Notes under the pieces: model-generated
Told to the model about the DNA's origin: nothing
The model's input: only the letters and a program-made list of their open reading frames with translations
Databases searched by the model: none
NCBI GenBank assembly: GCA_019096155.1
Contig: JAHCVI010000003.1
Location: 1 to 64,000, forward strand
Length of the DNA stretch: 64,000 bases
Direction: 5' to 3'
Source of the DNA: Staphylotrichum longicolle
Taxonomy: Eukaryota > Ascomycota > Sordariomycetes > Sordariales > Chaetomiaceae
Translations under genes and position numbers: made by a program
Shown here: piece by piece, positions 55,310 through 64,000 of the stretch
Layout: the number at the start of each line of letters is the position of its first letter
Position numbering within the stretch: the first letter of the stretch is position 1

Positions 55310-56615
55310 CTAAAAGAGACCGAAGCAGTTGGCGTAGTAGGTGACGGTAGCACTCCAGTCGGAGAAGACACCAATGACACCCACGTCCTGAGCCAGCACA
55401 TGCAAGAGGTTGAACACATCGCCCTCGTTGTTGGTGACGTTCGCAATGCTGCTGTAGTAGTATCCGCCGCCCGAACCGTCGCCCAGCCAGCCGCTGCGCT
55501 CGAGGCTCCAGGTGATGATCTTGAGCCCGACCTTCTTTGCCGTCACGGCGTACTCGCTCGACACAATCTTGCCGTTCTGGACGGTGACGAGGTACGGCAG
55601 CGGCGGCGCAATGATCTTGACGCCCGCCTGCGCATATTTCTTGAGGTTGGCCACGGCCTGGGGCATGGTGCCGGCCTCGTCGGCGCTCTCGTCCAGCAGG
55701 ATCGCCTGCTTGGCCCACTTGGGCTCCGCCTTGAGCCAGTAGAGGACGTCGTCGTAGAGGAAGGACTGGGGGAACACGCGCTCGGGCTTGATGCCCGCGG
55801 CCTTGAACTCGTCGATCATCTGCTGGGCAAACTTGGCCTGCGTGTAGTCGCTGCCGGCCGGGAAGGGCATCGGCACCTCGGGAGTCTTGAGCTCGGCGGT
55901 GAACTTGAGCCCGAGGGCGTCGACGAGGTCAATGTACTCGCGGAGCGTGTTGACGCGGTCGCACGTCTTGGCGTAGAGATCGGTACGGTAGCCGGGCGTG
56001 CCGGAAAGGTACTCGGCGGGCGTGGTGGCCGCGGCGTTGGAGGCATCCATCTTGGCACAGAGTGTCTTGATCTCGGCAAGAGTAAAGTCCGAGGTGCAGC
56101 ACTTGGCCGTCGCCTTGGAGCCGTTGGCGGCCGGCTTGAAGGGAGTGGTGCACTTAGCGTTGAGCTCAGGGATGGCGACCACATTGGTGGTCGTGTGAAG
56201 GTCGCACTGGGCGTGGCGGCACACGAGTTGCTTGTCCTTGGTGAACGTGACGTCGCATTCTTGGATGCCCGCACCCATCCGCGTCTATTGGAGTTAGCAA
56301 CGCCGACGTTTGAGGGAGACGAAGACATACGCCAGCCAGGATCGACCCGGTGGTGTGCTCAGGAAACTGGAGCGTGCCACCGCCGCGATGCGAGATGCTC
56401 CAGTCACTGCGCCTCATGCTCTTCTCGGAGCACGAGGCGAGCTTGTTCTTCAGCGGTCCCTCGTCCATGTTGTTGACGAGCCAGTACGGACGAGGGCCGA
56501 GCGAGATCTCCCGGACGGGATTCACCTTGGCCTTGTCGTGGCCATGACCACCGTTGTGGGGAGTCGCGAGGACCGGAAGGGTGAGAGTCGACCACGCGAG
56601 AAAACGAAACGCCAT
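55310..56615 (-). CDS. Secreted glycerophosphodiester phosphodiesterase (GDPD family)
   Basis: Two exons (intron 56285-56330) encode 419 residues. A signal peptide of about 17-20 residues ends at VLATPHNGG. The GDPD TIM-barrel signatures follow: SISHRGGGTLQFPEHT (catalytic HR), then across the intron GAGIQECDVTFTKDKQLVCRHAQ with the metal-binding glutamate and aspartate and the second catalytic histidine. Later come LKFTAELKTPEV with the third acidic ligand, FPQSFLYDDVLYW, and a C-terminal GVFSDWSATVTYYANC. The family hydrolyses glycerophosphodiesters such as glycerophosphocholine to glycerol-3-phosphate using a divalent metal. Secretion suggests phosphate scavenging outside the cell, consistent with the phosphate-permease-type transporter elsewhere in the window. 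An insert with cysteine pairs (KCTTPF, KCCTSDF) is typical of the fungal branch. Confidence 0.9.
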
Positions 56616-58440
56616 TGTCGTTGCCGTGTCGTAGGATTGGAACGGGACCTTGGTGGGCATTCCGCAAGCCGGTCACTTCGGGAACAATTGAACTCATATA
56701 AACCCGGCGTGGAGTTCAAGAGGCGCCCTCCCACTGCATCGGGATACAACCCTCCCCGGATTACCCATGCCCCGGCACCACGTGTTGAAGATGTCGAGAT
56801 CAGGGTCGTCCCATTCCCGACGCTACTTTGCAATTGGGTATTTCTCCTTTCGAGGTCCTCTCGATTCGGAGCTCGGTGTATGCCACTTCAACAACCTGAT
56901 CTCTTTTCAGGCCTGTACAGTCCGCCTTCACCTCTCGTCTCCGGCACGTGGTTGCGAACTGCCCAGGCAGCTTCCAGATTCGGCATGAGCTGCCAAGACG
57001 AGGGAGGGCCGGGCCTGCATGAGGATCGCTTCTTCTTTTGCAAACGTGGAGCAACGACTGTTTGTGATTGGCTTGGCCCTGCAGTACAGACTCCTGGCAG
57101 CCCTTGACCATCCCGGGTCGAAGATAAGCCCAACCTGGTTCTGCAGTCACTGCACTGGGCTCTAACTAACGTATTATGTACTGCAAGAACTACAAGAGGA
57201 GCTGCCCACGCCAAGAGAACAGCCACAAACACCAAGTCATGACCCCACCATGAGTTTCCCACCCATTGAATGTCTGATGATTCCCACACAGAACATAATG
57301 ACGATTGACCAAGATGTACTCTACTTTATACATGAATGTTGATCTCGTTTCAGGCCACAAGGGGTACCCTGAAGGCCAGGAAGACGCGGTGAAATCAACC
57401 TTTTCAGGGGTAAGCTGCCAAAAGCGTGTTCTAGGCAAACAACCTAAGTCTGCGTCTGCTGTCCGGGACCTTACAAGCTGGACAAATCACCGGTTGTTCC
57501 CATTGAAATTAAGCACTTGAATCTGGCTCTCTGGCAGAATATGGGTTGAGTCTGTGCCGCAAGATAGCGCTTGCAAGTCGACAGGGAGGCAAATGCATGT
57601 TTCGGGCGATATTCTCCTTGTGAGATCAAGCATTTGATGTGTACGGGAAGACAGAGTCAAAGTTCATTGCAGCTATTGCAAAACTGAGAGTTGTCGCGAC
57701 ATGTGTATCGGATCTCTACCTACCTCGGCATTGGTTCATTGAGTCGGTTGTGTTGAGAAGAAGCATTTCTGCAGCATATCCCTGGAGGACATCAACTTGA
57801 TTCAGTGCGTACCCGGACGTTCCTGCCTATATATTTTGCTCGTTTGCGTATTAAGAATGCAAGACTTCCTATGAATAAGTTGGAAGTCAACAGGAAGTTC
57901 ATTTCCATAGGAACCACTACTCGTAGTTGACCGTGGCCTCGGGAGAGGAAGGTCAAATTTCAAGGACACACAGATGTTGGCGAACACTGGCTCCAAAAAA
58001 AAATAAAATAAATAAAATAAAATAAAGCAAAGGGCCAATGCTCAAAATCTTTGAAGCTGAATAAAGATCTGGCAGAAACTCTGCTCTTGCTCGCAACATC
58101 GATGGTCCCAACATTCCAACCTCGAGTTGATGTCGGGACTGCGAACTTTGAGCCTGAGGTTGCGATTACGGTACATTTCCTCCACTCTGTGGGAACTCTC
58201 TTCTTTTCATTCTAAGTTCTTCCTTGCCCTCACCTTGCAACCAACGCATTGACTGCACAGCCGAAGTTGAAACTCCCCTGCTCGCTCCCAGCCCATTTCG
58301 GGATTCAAGTTTCTTGACCTGACAACTCTCCATTTTTCCGCTCCCCATCCTGCCGGCTCGCGTCTCTCGATTTCTTGACGCCCCGACTTCCATTCTCTTA
58401 CAATCAGCTCCTTGATTCTGGCAACAAGACGACAACAAGA
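56616..58440. other. Long intergenic region
   Basis: About 1.8 kb without a supportable gene. Frames up to 133 codons near the GDPD promoter are antisense or chance. An A/T-rich stretch with AAATAAAATAAATAAAATAAA-like low complexity lies at about 57996-58026. From 58180 to 58400 the sequence is pyrimidine-rich, probably the leader of the next gene. Confidence 0.5.
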
Positions 58441-59042
58441 ATGAGGAACAAGATGAGCTTCGAAATGCCTGCTTTTGTACTCGACACCTCGATATTCGGG
58501 TCCGACGCCCACCTTGAGCGGCGCCAGCACATGGACGTCTTCTTGGCAAGCCTCGATGTCAGCATGGGGAAAAAACGGGAGGTATTCACCGAGGCGTTTT
58601 TTGCAGTTTGCAAACGTCTTTATGAACAAGCCATGGAGCCGTACGTCGTGGGCCATGAATACTTCCACCTTCTTGTTTGGCAGGAGATGTATCTCAACTT
58701 CGGTATGGCAATTTATGACTCTCGGCTGCGAACTTCTTCTAATTCGTTTTGCACACAGGTACCCAAGAAAGTTTCCCTTGGGTGAACGAAATTTCCAGCT
58801 CCTTCAATGATCGCACGTCCGAGCGGTCGTTAGAGTACGCGGAGTATCATGACCGCGTTAGAGCAGTCGCCGCGAGAACCGGCTCCACGACATGTTCGAA
58901 GGTCTAATGCGCAACATGACCGCCACCAACTCGACCGGTGCCCCCCCCAGCCACGGAGACCGGGCCCGAGTCGGGAGAAACATCCGACGTTGTGTCTGGA
59001 AAGCCGCCGTCGGGATCGTCTCCTTCCGAGCAAGAACTTTAG
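58441..59042 (+). CDS. Small hypothetical protein, two C-run indels
   Basis: Two exons (intron 58703-58758) encode about 181 residues if one C is added near 58870 (CC that should be CCC) and one removed from the eight-C run at 58941-58948; the total is then 182 codons. The first part (MPAFVLDTSIFGSD, KREVFTEAFFAVCKRLYEQA, HEYFHLLVWQEMYLNFG) is helical. The middle has ERSLEYAEYHDRVRAV and NRLHDMFEGLMRNMTA. The tail is a disordered Pro/Ser/Glu-rich end (PPPATETGPESGETSD, PPSGSSPSEQEL). No family was recognised. No signal peptide or membrane helix. The start at 58441 is the first ATG of a pair; an in-frame one lies 12 bases later. Confidence 0.5.
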
Positions 59043-60220
59043 CGCGTCGACAGCCGCACCACGCAGGAGCCACATCACCAAGAACACCTCAGTCAAGGGT
59101 ACACCATGCGAATCGGAGCATTCAACAAGTGGCCTAAGCACTGTTATTGCAACCCGGAAGAGCACGAGTTTGGGGTAAAGAGCCCATGCCGAGACAGGCG
59201 AAGAATAGGATGCGGGGCATAGGGAAATCAAGTTTTGTTCTGCTCTTCACCTATGTTGAAATGTGTGACTGCAATTGATATGACTGTTCAGATACCGTGC
59301 TCTCATGTCTAAACCTTGGGCATGCCATGTTGCTCTCCTTCACCTGGTGGCGCTGCTGGCTTGGTATCTCCCTGGCTTAAGTGTGAGATCCCTCAGAGAT
59401 GAGGCCGCTAGAATTCTGCTTGCCAAACCCTTAGCAGGTCAGCCTGTCTGTAAATTCCGAGATCGTCTCAGTGTGTCGTTTCCACTTTTGGTGGCTTGTT
59501 GTGTCTCACTGTTATTTCCCGCCCTAGGACAGCGGCCCCGTGACATTCATGGGCAGAACGGGGCGACGCTATCGCGCTGCTCATTCGTCATTAAAGCACG
59601 ACGACGCAGTGGAGATCACGATGGCAAGAACAGTAAAACGGCCGGAAGGGGTTAAGGAGCCTGAAAATCACGCTGTGTTGGAGGTGGCGCGTTTGCAGCC
59701 TCAAAGACAGTCCGTTTGGCTTGATGAGCAAGTGACAGCGGACAGGTGGGCTGCACATTGATCACCACGAGGCAAGTCAGGCATGGGCACCATGGCAGTG
59801 CGTCTAGAATCATCACAGAAACAGATCCAACATTGGCACAATCAGAAGCGCAAAGATGGCAGACACTGTGTCTCAGCCGCCTGCTCAATAAAAGAGCAAT
59901 GAGCTCATCACAGAGACCATGGACCCCATTTAACGGACAGCCGTTATGAATAGGCGTCAAGGAGCGAGTTCTCTTGGAAGAGCACGATCGTGTGGACGAT
60001 GGTGCTTTCCAAGTTGCCGGGCCCATGGAGACATTCTGGGTCTCCCCAGAACCCTGCTCCTTCGAGGAGTGATCCTCGCCGAATCCTTTAGGCAACGACA
60101 AGCCGCGAGCGTTGCCCGTCGTGTTGCAGGTCACGGGTCTGTTTGACTTCGTCTACTTTGAGATTGTCCTGCATTATTCTCTCACGGTCTTTCAGCTTTG
60201 ATGGCCTTGAGCTTGGGCTC
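59043..60220. other. Intergenic region
   Basis: About 1.2 kb of short, overlapping frames without family features. Confidence 0.45.
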
Positions 60221-60850
60221 TCAGGGGACCTCAGAACGGGGTGTGGGTTTGCCAATCGAATCCAACGCGCCAATCTTTCTCATCGCGCTAAGGGCCATCG
60301 TTTTACCGATATCGTCATCCGGTGCCTCCCCCATAATGTCCTTCATTCCCTGGTCGGTGTCAGCGGCGGCATTTGTGCGGTCGGAGCTCTTGGAGTCTTT
60401 GGTGACCTTGGGGGTCTGTAGGTATAGGTTGTCCTTGAAGTTCCTGGTGCCGGCAGGAATCGCAGCTTTTCCGGTCTGATTGGTGTTCTCGGTGCGCTGA
60501 GGGTTCCGGGATTTCCTTCTCTTCCTCTTCCGCTTCCTAATTTTCTTGGACTGCTTGGGGGCAGTGTCGGTCAAATTGGCGGAATCCTCGTCATCCTTGC
60601 AGGCAATGCATGTCGGTCGTCGCGTTGCAATTTTGAATGGAGTTGTGCGTGAAAGAAAACGGGGGAAAGTACCTGGTAGGCAGGTGTAAGTCGACCCGGA
60701 AGTGTTTCCTGAGCCAGCCCAGCTTTGAGTCCTGGATGGCCGAACTTTCTTCAGCTGACATCGTACCCGTACTTCAGTAAACATAACCATGCGCGCTTGC
60801 TCCGCTTGACTCGTCAAAATCGGCTCTCCGTTCCCTTGTCTGACAGTCAC
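60221..60850 (-). CDS. Possible lysine-rich hypothetical protein
   Basis: A 209-codon frame with no recognised domain. The second half is strongly basic then acidic-polar (KQSKKIRKRKRKRRKSRN, DDDIGKTMALSAMRKIGAL), as in small nuclear or nucleolar proteins. A CIACKDDED segment sits before it. The first third is less protein-like, and a splice junction may lie around 60650-60670. The basic cluster could act as a nuclear localisation signal. It may also be a chance frame. Confidence 0.3.
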   Translation of the reverse strand: MTVRQGNGEPILTSQAEQARMVMFTEVRVRCQLKKVRPSRTQSWAGSGNTSGSTYTCLPGTFPRFLSRTTPFKIATRRPTCIACKDDEDSANLTDTAPKQSKKIRKRKRKRRKSRNPQRTENTNQTGKAAIPAGTRNFKDNLYLQTPKVTKDSKSSDRTNAAADTDQGMKDIMGEAPDDDIGKTMALSAMRKIGALDSIGKPTPRSEVP

Positions 60851-61943
60851 AACTTTGCGAACCAGTCAGTGCTGAGTTCACTCTGAGTTGGAGAATCCCA
60901 GGTAACGTTTCCATGCCCATCCAAGCCGCATGTCTGAACGTCCGAGGTCCTCACGCGTTCATCGCACTCTATCATTTCGGCAGGTCACAACAATCCGAAC
61001 CCGACTCGCAAATCCCATCATTCTAAATTTCAGTTTATCTCGGTTTCGAGAGATTGGCTTCTCCAAGTTCCAGTGTTTTCCGAACACCTCGCGGCATTTC
61101 AACTCAGTCGTGTCTCGGTTTCCCAGCAGCCAGTCTTTCACTCACTGTCCATTCTCAAGTTCACTGGCAGAGAATTGCATTTCTATGTTTGCCCTCCAGG
61201 TATGCTCTTCCCTAGGTTTCAATAAAGTTGACGGATTCACCTGGGGACGATAATGGGTCACGGGTCGATCCGATACACCACGCGACGTCAAAACTACTTG
61301 ACGTCCCGCTCCCGATCCATGACCCTTTCAAGTGACATGGATAACAATTCTCTACGACTGTTATCGCAAGATGTTCTCGGTCACTACTCCATAATTCAAG
61401 GTTGCTTCCATGCCAAATTCTCTAGAAGGTGCTAGCGGGGGAGACTCGAAGCCAAACCCCTGACTCCGTTTGACTAGCATGGACGACATTGCTGAGACTG
61501 AGTTATCTCAAAAGGCCGACAAGAAAGGTCTCGGCCATGCGCGATTTGGCAATCAATCTTTTTCTGTCATTTCTTGGTGAGACTGGAGCAGTGGAAAGAA
61601 GCTGACGCCCGTCTCAAAGGGGCTACGCTACCCCCTAATTCCCTCCAACAACTCCCCCTCTGGCTCCAATTAATAGGCCGAGAGCAGAATGCCTTACGAT
61701 GCAACATTGGTCTAGCCATCAATCAAGCTGAAAACAGCATTTGTTGTCTTACTTGTTGTTTCACCAGCGTTTGGAATGAGGCTATGGTAAAGTATTCAGA
61801 ACAGGTGGCTCAAGATGCACTTTTTGCGTTCTAGAGCCGAACACTGCCTTGAGGCTTTCAAAAAGGATGCTGCGTTAGCCTACTCTAGATGGCCGGGTTT
61901 CAATATCCCGGCCCTTGCCATCCCATGGGACTCCCCTTTGTGC
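60851..61943. other. Intergenic region
   Basis: About 1.1 kb with only short frames. No repeat or RNA gene was recognised. Confidence 0.5.
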
Positions 61944-62708
61944 CTACGTGCACCCAACGCGCGTCGAGCTGACGGAAATGTCGTCGTACCAAAAGGTGTT
62001 GGTGTCGCCGCCATACGACTCCCACCCAAAGTAGATGGCGGTGGGCTTGGGCTTGATGCTGCTGCGCTGCCATTGGGCCGCGTTGGGGTTGCTGACGCCC
62101 GGCTTCGAGGTAAGGCCGGCTACGACCTTGCCGTTCAGCCATGTCTCGATGGAGCCGTCGGGGCCGAGGTGGTACTCGAAGCACTGCCAGCTGCCGGTAG
62201 GGAGCGCGGCCGAGGTAGCGATGCCTTGCGGGGAGAGGTCCGGGAGGGTGGCGTCGTCGGACTCGCGGTTGTACATCAGGATCTTGCTCTGGCCGCCGAT
62301 ACGGAGGTGCTTCTTGCTGCCCTGTGCGGAGTCGGGCATGGTGATGAAGGTGACGTGGGAGTCAGTGAAGGCCTTGGACGCCTTGCTGAACGGAGTGTCA
62401 GTGATTAACCTTCTCTCGGTGGTTGCCGGCACAACGTACACATAAGCCCTGACGTAGACATCGCCGCTGGGGACCTTGGACGTGCCGAAGAAGATGTGCC
62501 CGCAGTAGCCGCCCGCGCCGTCGACCCTGATCGAGTTCTTGCCGCTGTGGGCGGTGGAGCTGTCGAGGCTTACTTTGCCGCCCTGGCTGCAGTCAGGGGC
62601 GTATGTGGGCCATGCCGACTGGTCCCAGCCGCTCTCAAAGTCCTCGGACACCTGGGCAAAGGAGAAGGGGAGGAGCGCGAGGGCGAGAAGAGCGGTTTGG
62701 CGGAACAT
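61944..62708 (-). CDS. cip1: Cip1 homologue, secreted, without cellulose-binding module
   Basis: Two exons with an intron at 62386-62439 encode 236 residues. The signal peptide ends at LPFSFAQ. The rest aligns by memory with Trichoderma reesei Cip1, a cellulose-induced secreted protein with a beta-jelly-roll fold related to polysaccharide lyases: DFESGWDQSAWPTYAPDC, GGYCGHIFFGTSKVP, GDVYVRAYV, SHVTFITMPD, HLRIGGQSKILMYNRESDDA, LPDLSPQGIA, FEYHLGPDGSIETWLNGK and the ending DDISVSSTRVGC. The T. reesei protein continues into a linker and a CBM1 that are absent here. The intron is 54 bases with no stop, so the frame reads through; splicing is inferred because its 18 residues have no counterpart in the family. 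Expected during plant-wall degradation; possible glucuronan or similar lyase action is unsettled. Confidence 0.88.
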   Translation of the reverse strand: MFRQTALLALALLPFSFAQVSEDFESGWDQSAWPTYAPDCSQGGKVSLDSSTAHSGKNSIRVDGAGGYCGHIFFGTSKVPSGDVYVRAYVYVVPATTERRLITDTPFSKASKAFTDSHVTFITMPDSAQGSKKHLRIGGQSKILMYNRESDDATLPDLSPQGIATSAALPTGSWQCFEYHLGPDGSIETWLNGKVVAGLTSKPGVSNPNAAQWQRSSIKPKPTAIYFGWESYGGDTNTFWYDDISVSSTRVGCT

Positions 62709-62784
62709 TTTGGCAATGGCTTGATGGAGGCAGGAGTCTGAGCAAAAAAAGGGGTCGAGACGAACAAATTCAGGGGACGGCCAT

Positions 62785-62792
62785 ATTTATAT
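62785..62792 (-). promoter_or_regulatory. TATA box of the Cip1 homologue
   Basis: On the reverse strand TATAAATA lies about 80 bases before the ATG at 62708, a standard position for a strongly inducible fungal secretory gene. Confidence 0.6.
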
Positions 62793-63443
62793 CGAAAACC
62801 CCGGGTTCATCGCTCCGTGGCCGGTCCGGAAAGCTTGTTTGGGCCCGAGATCGTACCGCCATCATCTCCATCACTCTAACGCGCTCCGCGCAACTCAATT
62901 GGGAAGGTCAACGGCTGGGTTCTCGACGGGCCCTTAATTAACAACCGGTCGCGTCGGACCGTGGCAATTTATCCCAACAAGCCGCGTGCGGTACTTTTGG
63001 CGGCGATCATCTATGCACCCCGCACAGGCCAGGAGTATGCTGACAGGCGGGTGATTGTGGTGTATAACGATTGTATCGTCCGATGGGTGGAAGAGATGGT
63101 TGTGTTCGTTATCCCGCCTTGTCTTGGCCTGCTTGGGTGCGATTACAATGCTGGGAATCACTCACCTCATGCGCGTTCAAATAGAAGGAACGAGGAATGG
63201 GGCAAACTGTGCAACAGAGGCATCAAGTAGATGTTCAGCGTACTCTCCGAACTGTTGTTCAGTAGACTAACTAAGGATGCGAATGCATAAAGCAGAGCGC
63301 ACGATACTGACTGCTGCCGAGACCAATTTCCCAACGACTCCCGACCACTTTCAAGTTCACTGCCTTCCCTGCGTGATACCAACGCCTAACGTCCTTCATG
63401 AATCATGCCAGTGGAATCAGGCTCACGGCCATCAGGCGAGACA
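62793..63443. other. Intergenic region
   Basis: This contains the upstream part of the Cip1-homologue promoter and the 3' flank of the next gene. No supported ORF, repeat or RNA gene. Confidence 0.45.
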
Positions 63444-63814
63444 CTAAGCAAGTGTCTCGTAGCCAGAGCCGCGCTGGTAAGAAGAGCGGTTCGAAAACAG
63501 GTAATAGGCGATCAGGCCGATGACGGGGAAGAGGAAGACGACCAGGCACCAGATGAGCTTGTGCACGGGCGGGCGGCTCGACTTCAAGACCTCGACTGTG
63601 AAACGGTCAGCACGCAGTCCTCAGGGCGAGCGGGGGCGCGGAACGCACCAAAGACGATGATATCCAGAATCAAAATGACAAGGCCCACAAGTCCGCCACC
63701 GGTACCATACTGCCAGCTGTTGTCCAGGGCTTCGGTCGAGACGGGCGCAGCGAGGCCGAGTGAGGCCAGGCAGAGCTGGAGCAGGATGCTCGAGAGCAGG
63801 GTGTTGAGAGACAT
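63444..63814 (-). CDS. Small membrane protein with PLDc_N-type (phospholipase D N-terminal) domain
   Basis: Two exons (intron 63596-63648) encode 105 residues. An N-terminal signal peptide or first helix (LLSSILLQLCLASLGLAAP) is followed by a membrane helix GLVGLVILILDIIVF. Then comes the linker with KSSRPPVHKLIW, and a second helix LIWCLVVFLFPVIGLIAYYLF ending in a SNR motif. The helix-linker-helix with HKLIW and FPVIG-x-YYLF is the PLDc_N (PF13396) signature. In bacteria this precedes cardiolipin synthase domains; in fungi it occurs alone in small proteins of unknown role. The tail is polar. The intron sits in the linker and keeps frame. Confidence 0.82.
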
Positions 63815-64000
63815 GGTCGCTGGGGGTTGACTGCTCGTTTTCAGGCTTTGGTGTTGCAAAGAGATTTGTTGTGAGTCGGGCGGGGTGAAGCAGCAATCTG
63901 AACTCTTAAGCAGGGGGGAGCGGGCAAGTTTTGACTGTTTTGTGTGGTGCGCTTGGGCTGACTGTTGACGTCATGCAACGCCGTGGACCATGACGCAAGC

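Noticed and set aside
57996..58026. Poly(A) tail of a retrogene or LINE
   Set aside because: The A/T-rich run is interspersed with T and has no coding sequence or target-site duplication next to it.

Overview
The window is nuclear DNA of a filamentous ascomycete (Pezizomycotina). Sordariomycetes is my best guess, but only from general family resemblance. The support is about 30 protein genes on both strands with many short introns (42-90 nt, GT...CTRAC...YAG type). There is also one intron-containing tRNA gene and typical fungal families: a Cip1-type secreted protein, S1/P1 nuclease, GT32 mannosyltransferase, an EXPERA protein and an ACR-2-like regulator. I see no operons, CRISPR arrays, rRNA or intact transposon. 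I assembled gene models by hand from reading-frame continuity, splice consensus and family memory. No database search was run.

Layout: 0.4-1.5 kb holds a microbial-type PARG-like gene. At 2.0-7.2 kb an enoyl-CoA hydratase gene and an adenylation-domain/ferric-reductase-like membrane fusion gene are transcribed divergently. At 7.7-18.7 kb lie an SDR, a secreted PQQ-type sugar dehydrogenase, a protein with a fungal (STAND-type) N-terminal domain, a phosphate-permease-type MFS transporter and an S1/P1 nuclease. At 20.6-28.7 kb lie a GT32 mannosyltransferase, a siderophore-esterase-like hydrolase, a second SDR, an ACR-2-like regulator without a visible zinc cluster, and a fragment of a secreted protein. 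At 30.2-40.3 kb lie a GPI-type GH128 glucanase, a type I membrane protein, an EXPERA protein, tRNA-Leu(AAG), a YVC1/TRP-like channel, a BCS1-like AAA ATPase and an HSL-type esterase. At 41.1-48.1 kb lie a P450 and a divergent extradiol dioxygenase / DAL5-like transporter pair. The stretch from 48.2 to 53.1 kb is gene-poor, with a zinc-knuckle protein gene and coding remnants. At 53.2-63.8 kb lie a second PARG-like gene, a secreted GDPD phosphodiesterase, two poorly known genes, a Cip1 homologue and a small PLDc_N-type membrane protein.

Two themes stand out. First, seven otherwise well-conserved genes or fragments are interrupted by one- or two-base indels, fourteen sites in all, several of them in short C or G runs. 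In each complete model, undoing the indels gives an exact multiple of three. This points to consensus errors at least as much as to gene decay. Second, several neighbours look functionally linked: hydratase with the adenylation/reductase fusion, and ring-cleavage dioxygenase with a carboxylate-type transporter. These pairings are inferences from position only.
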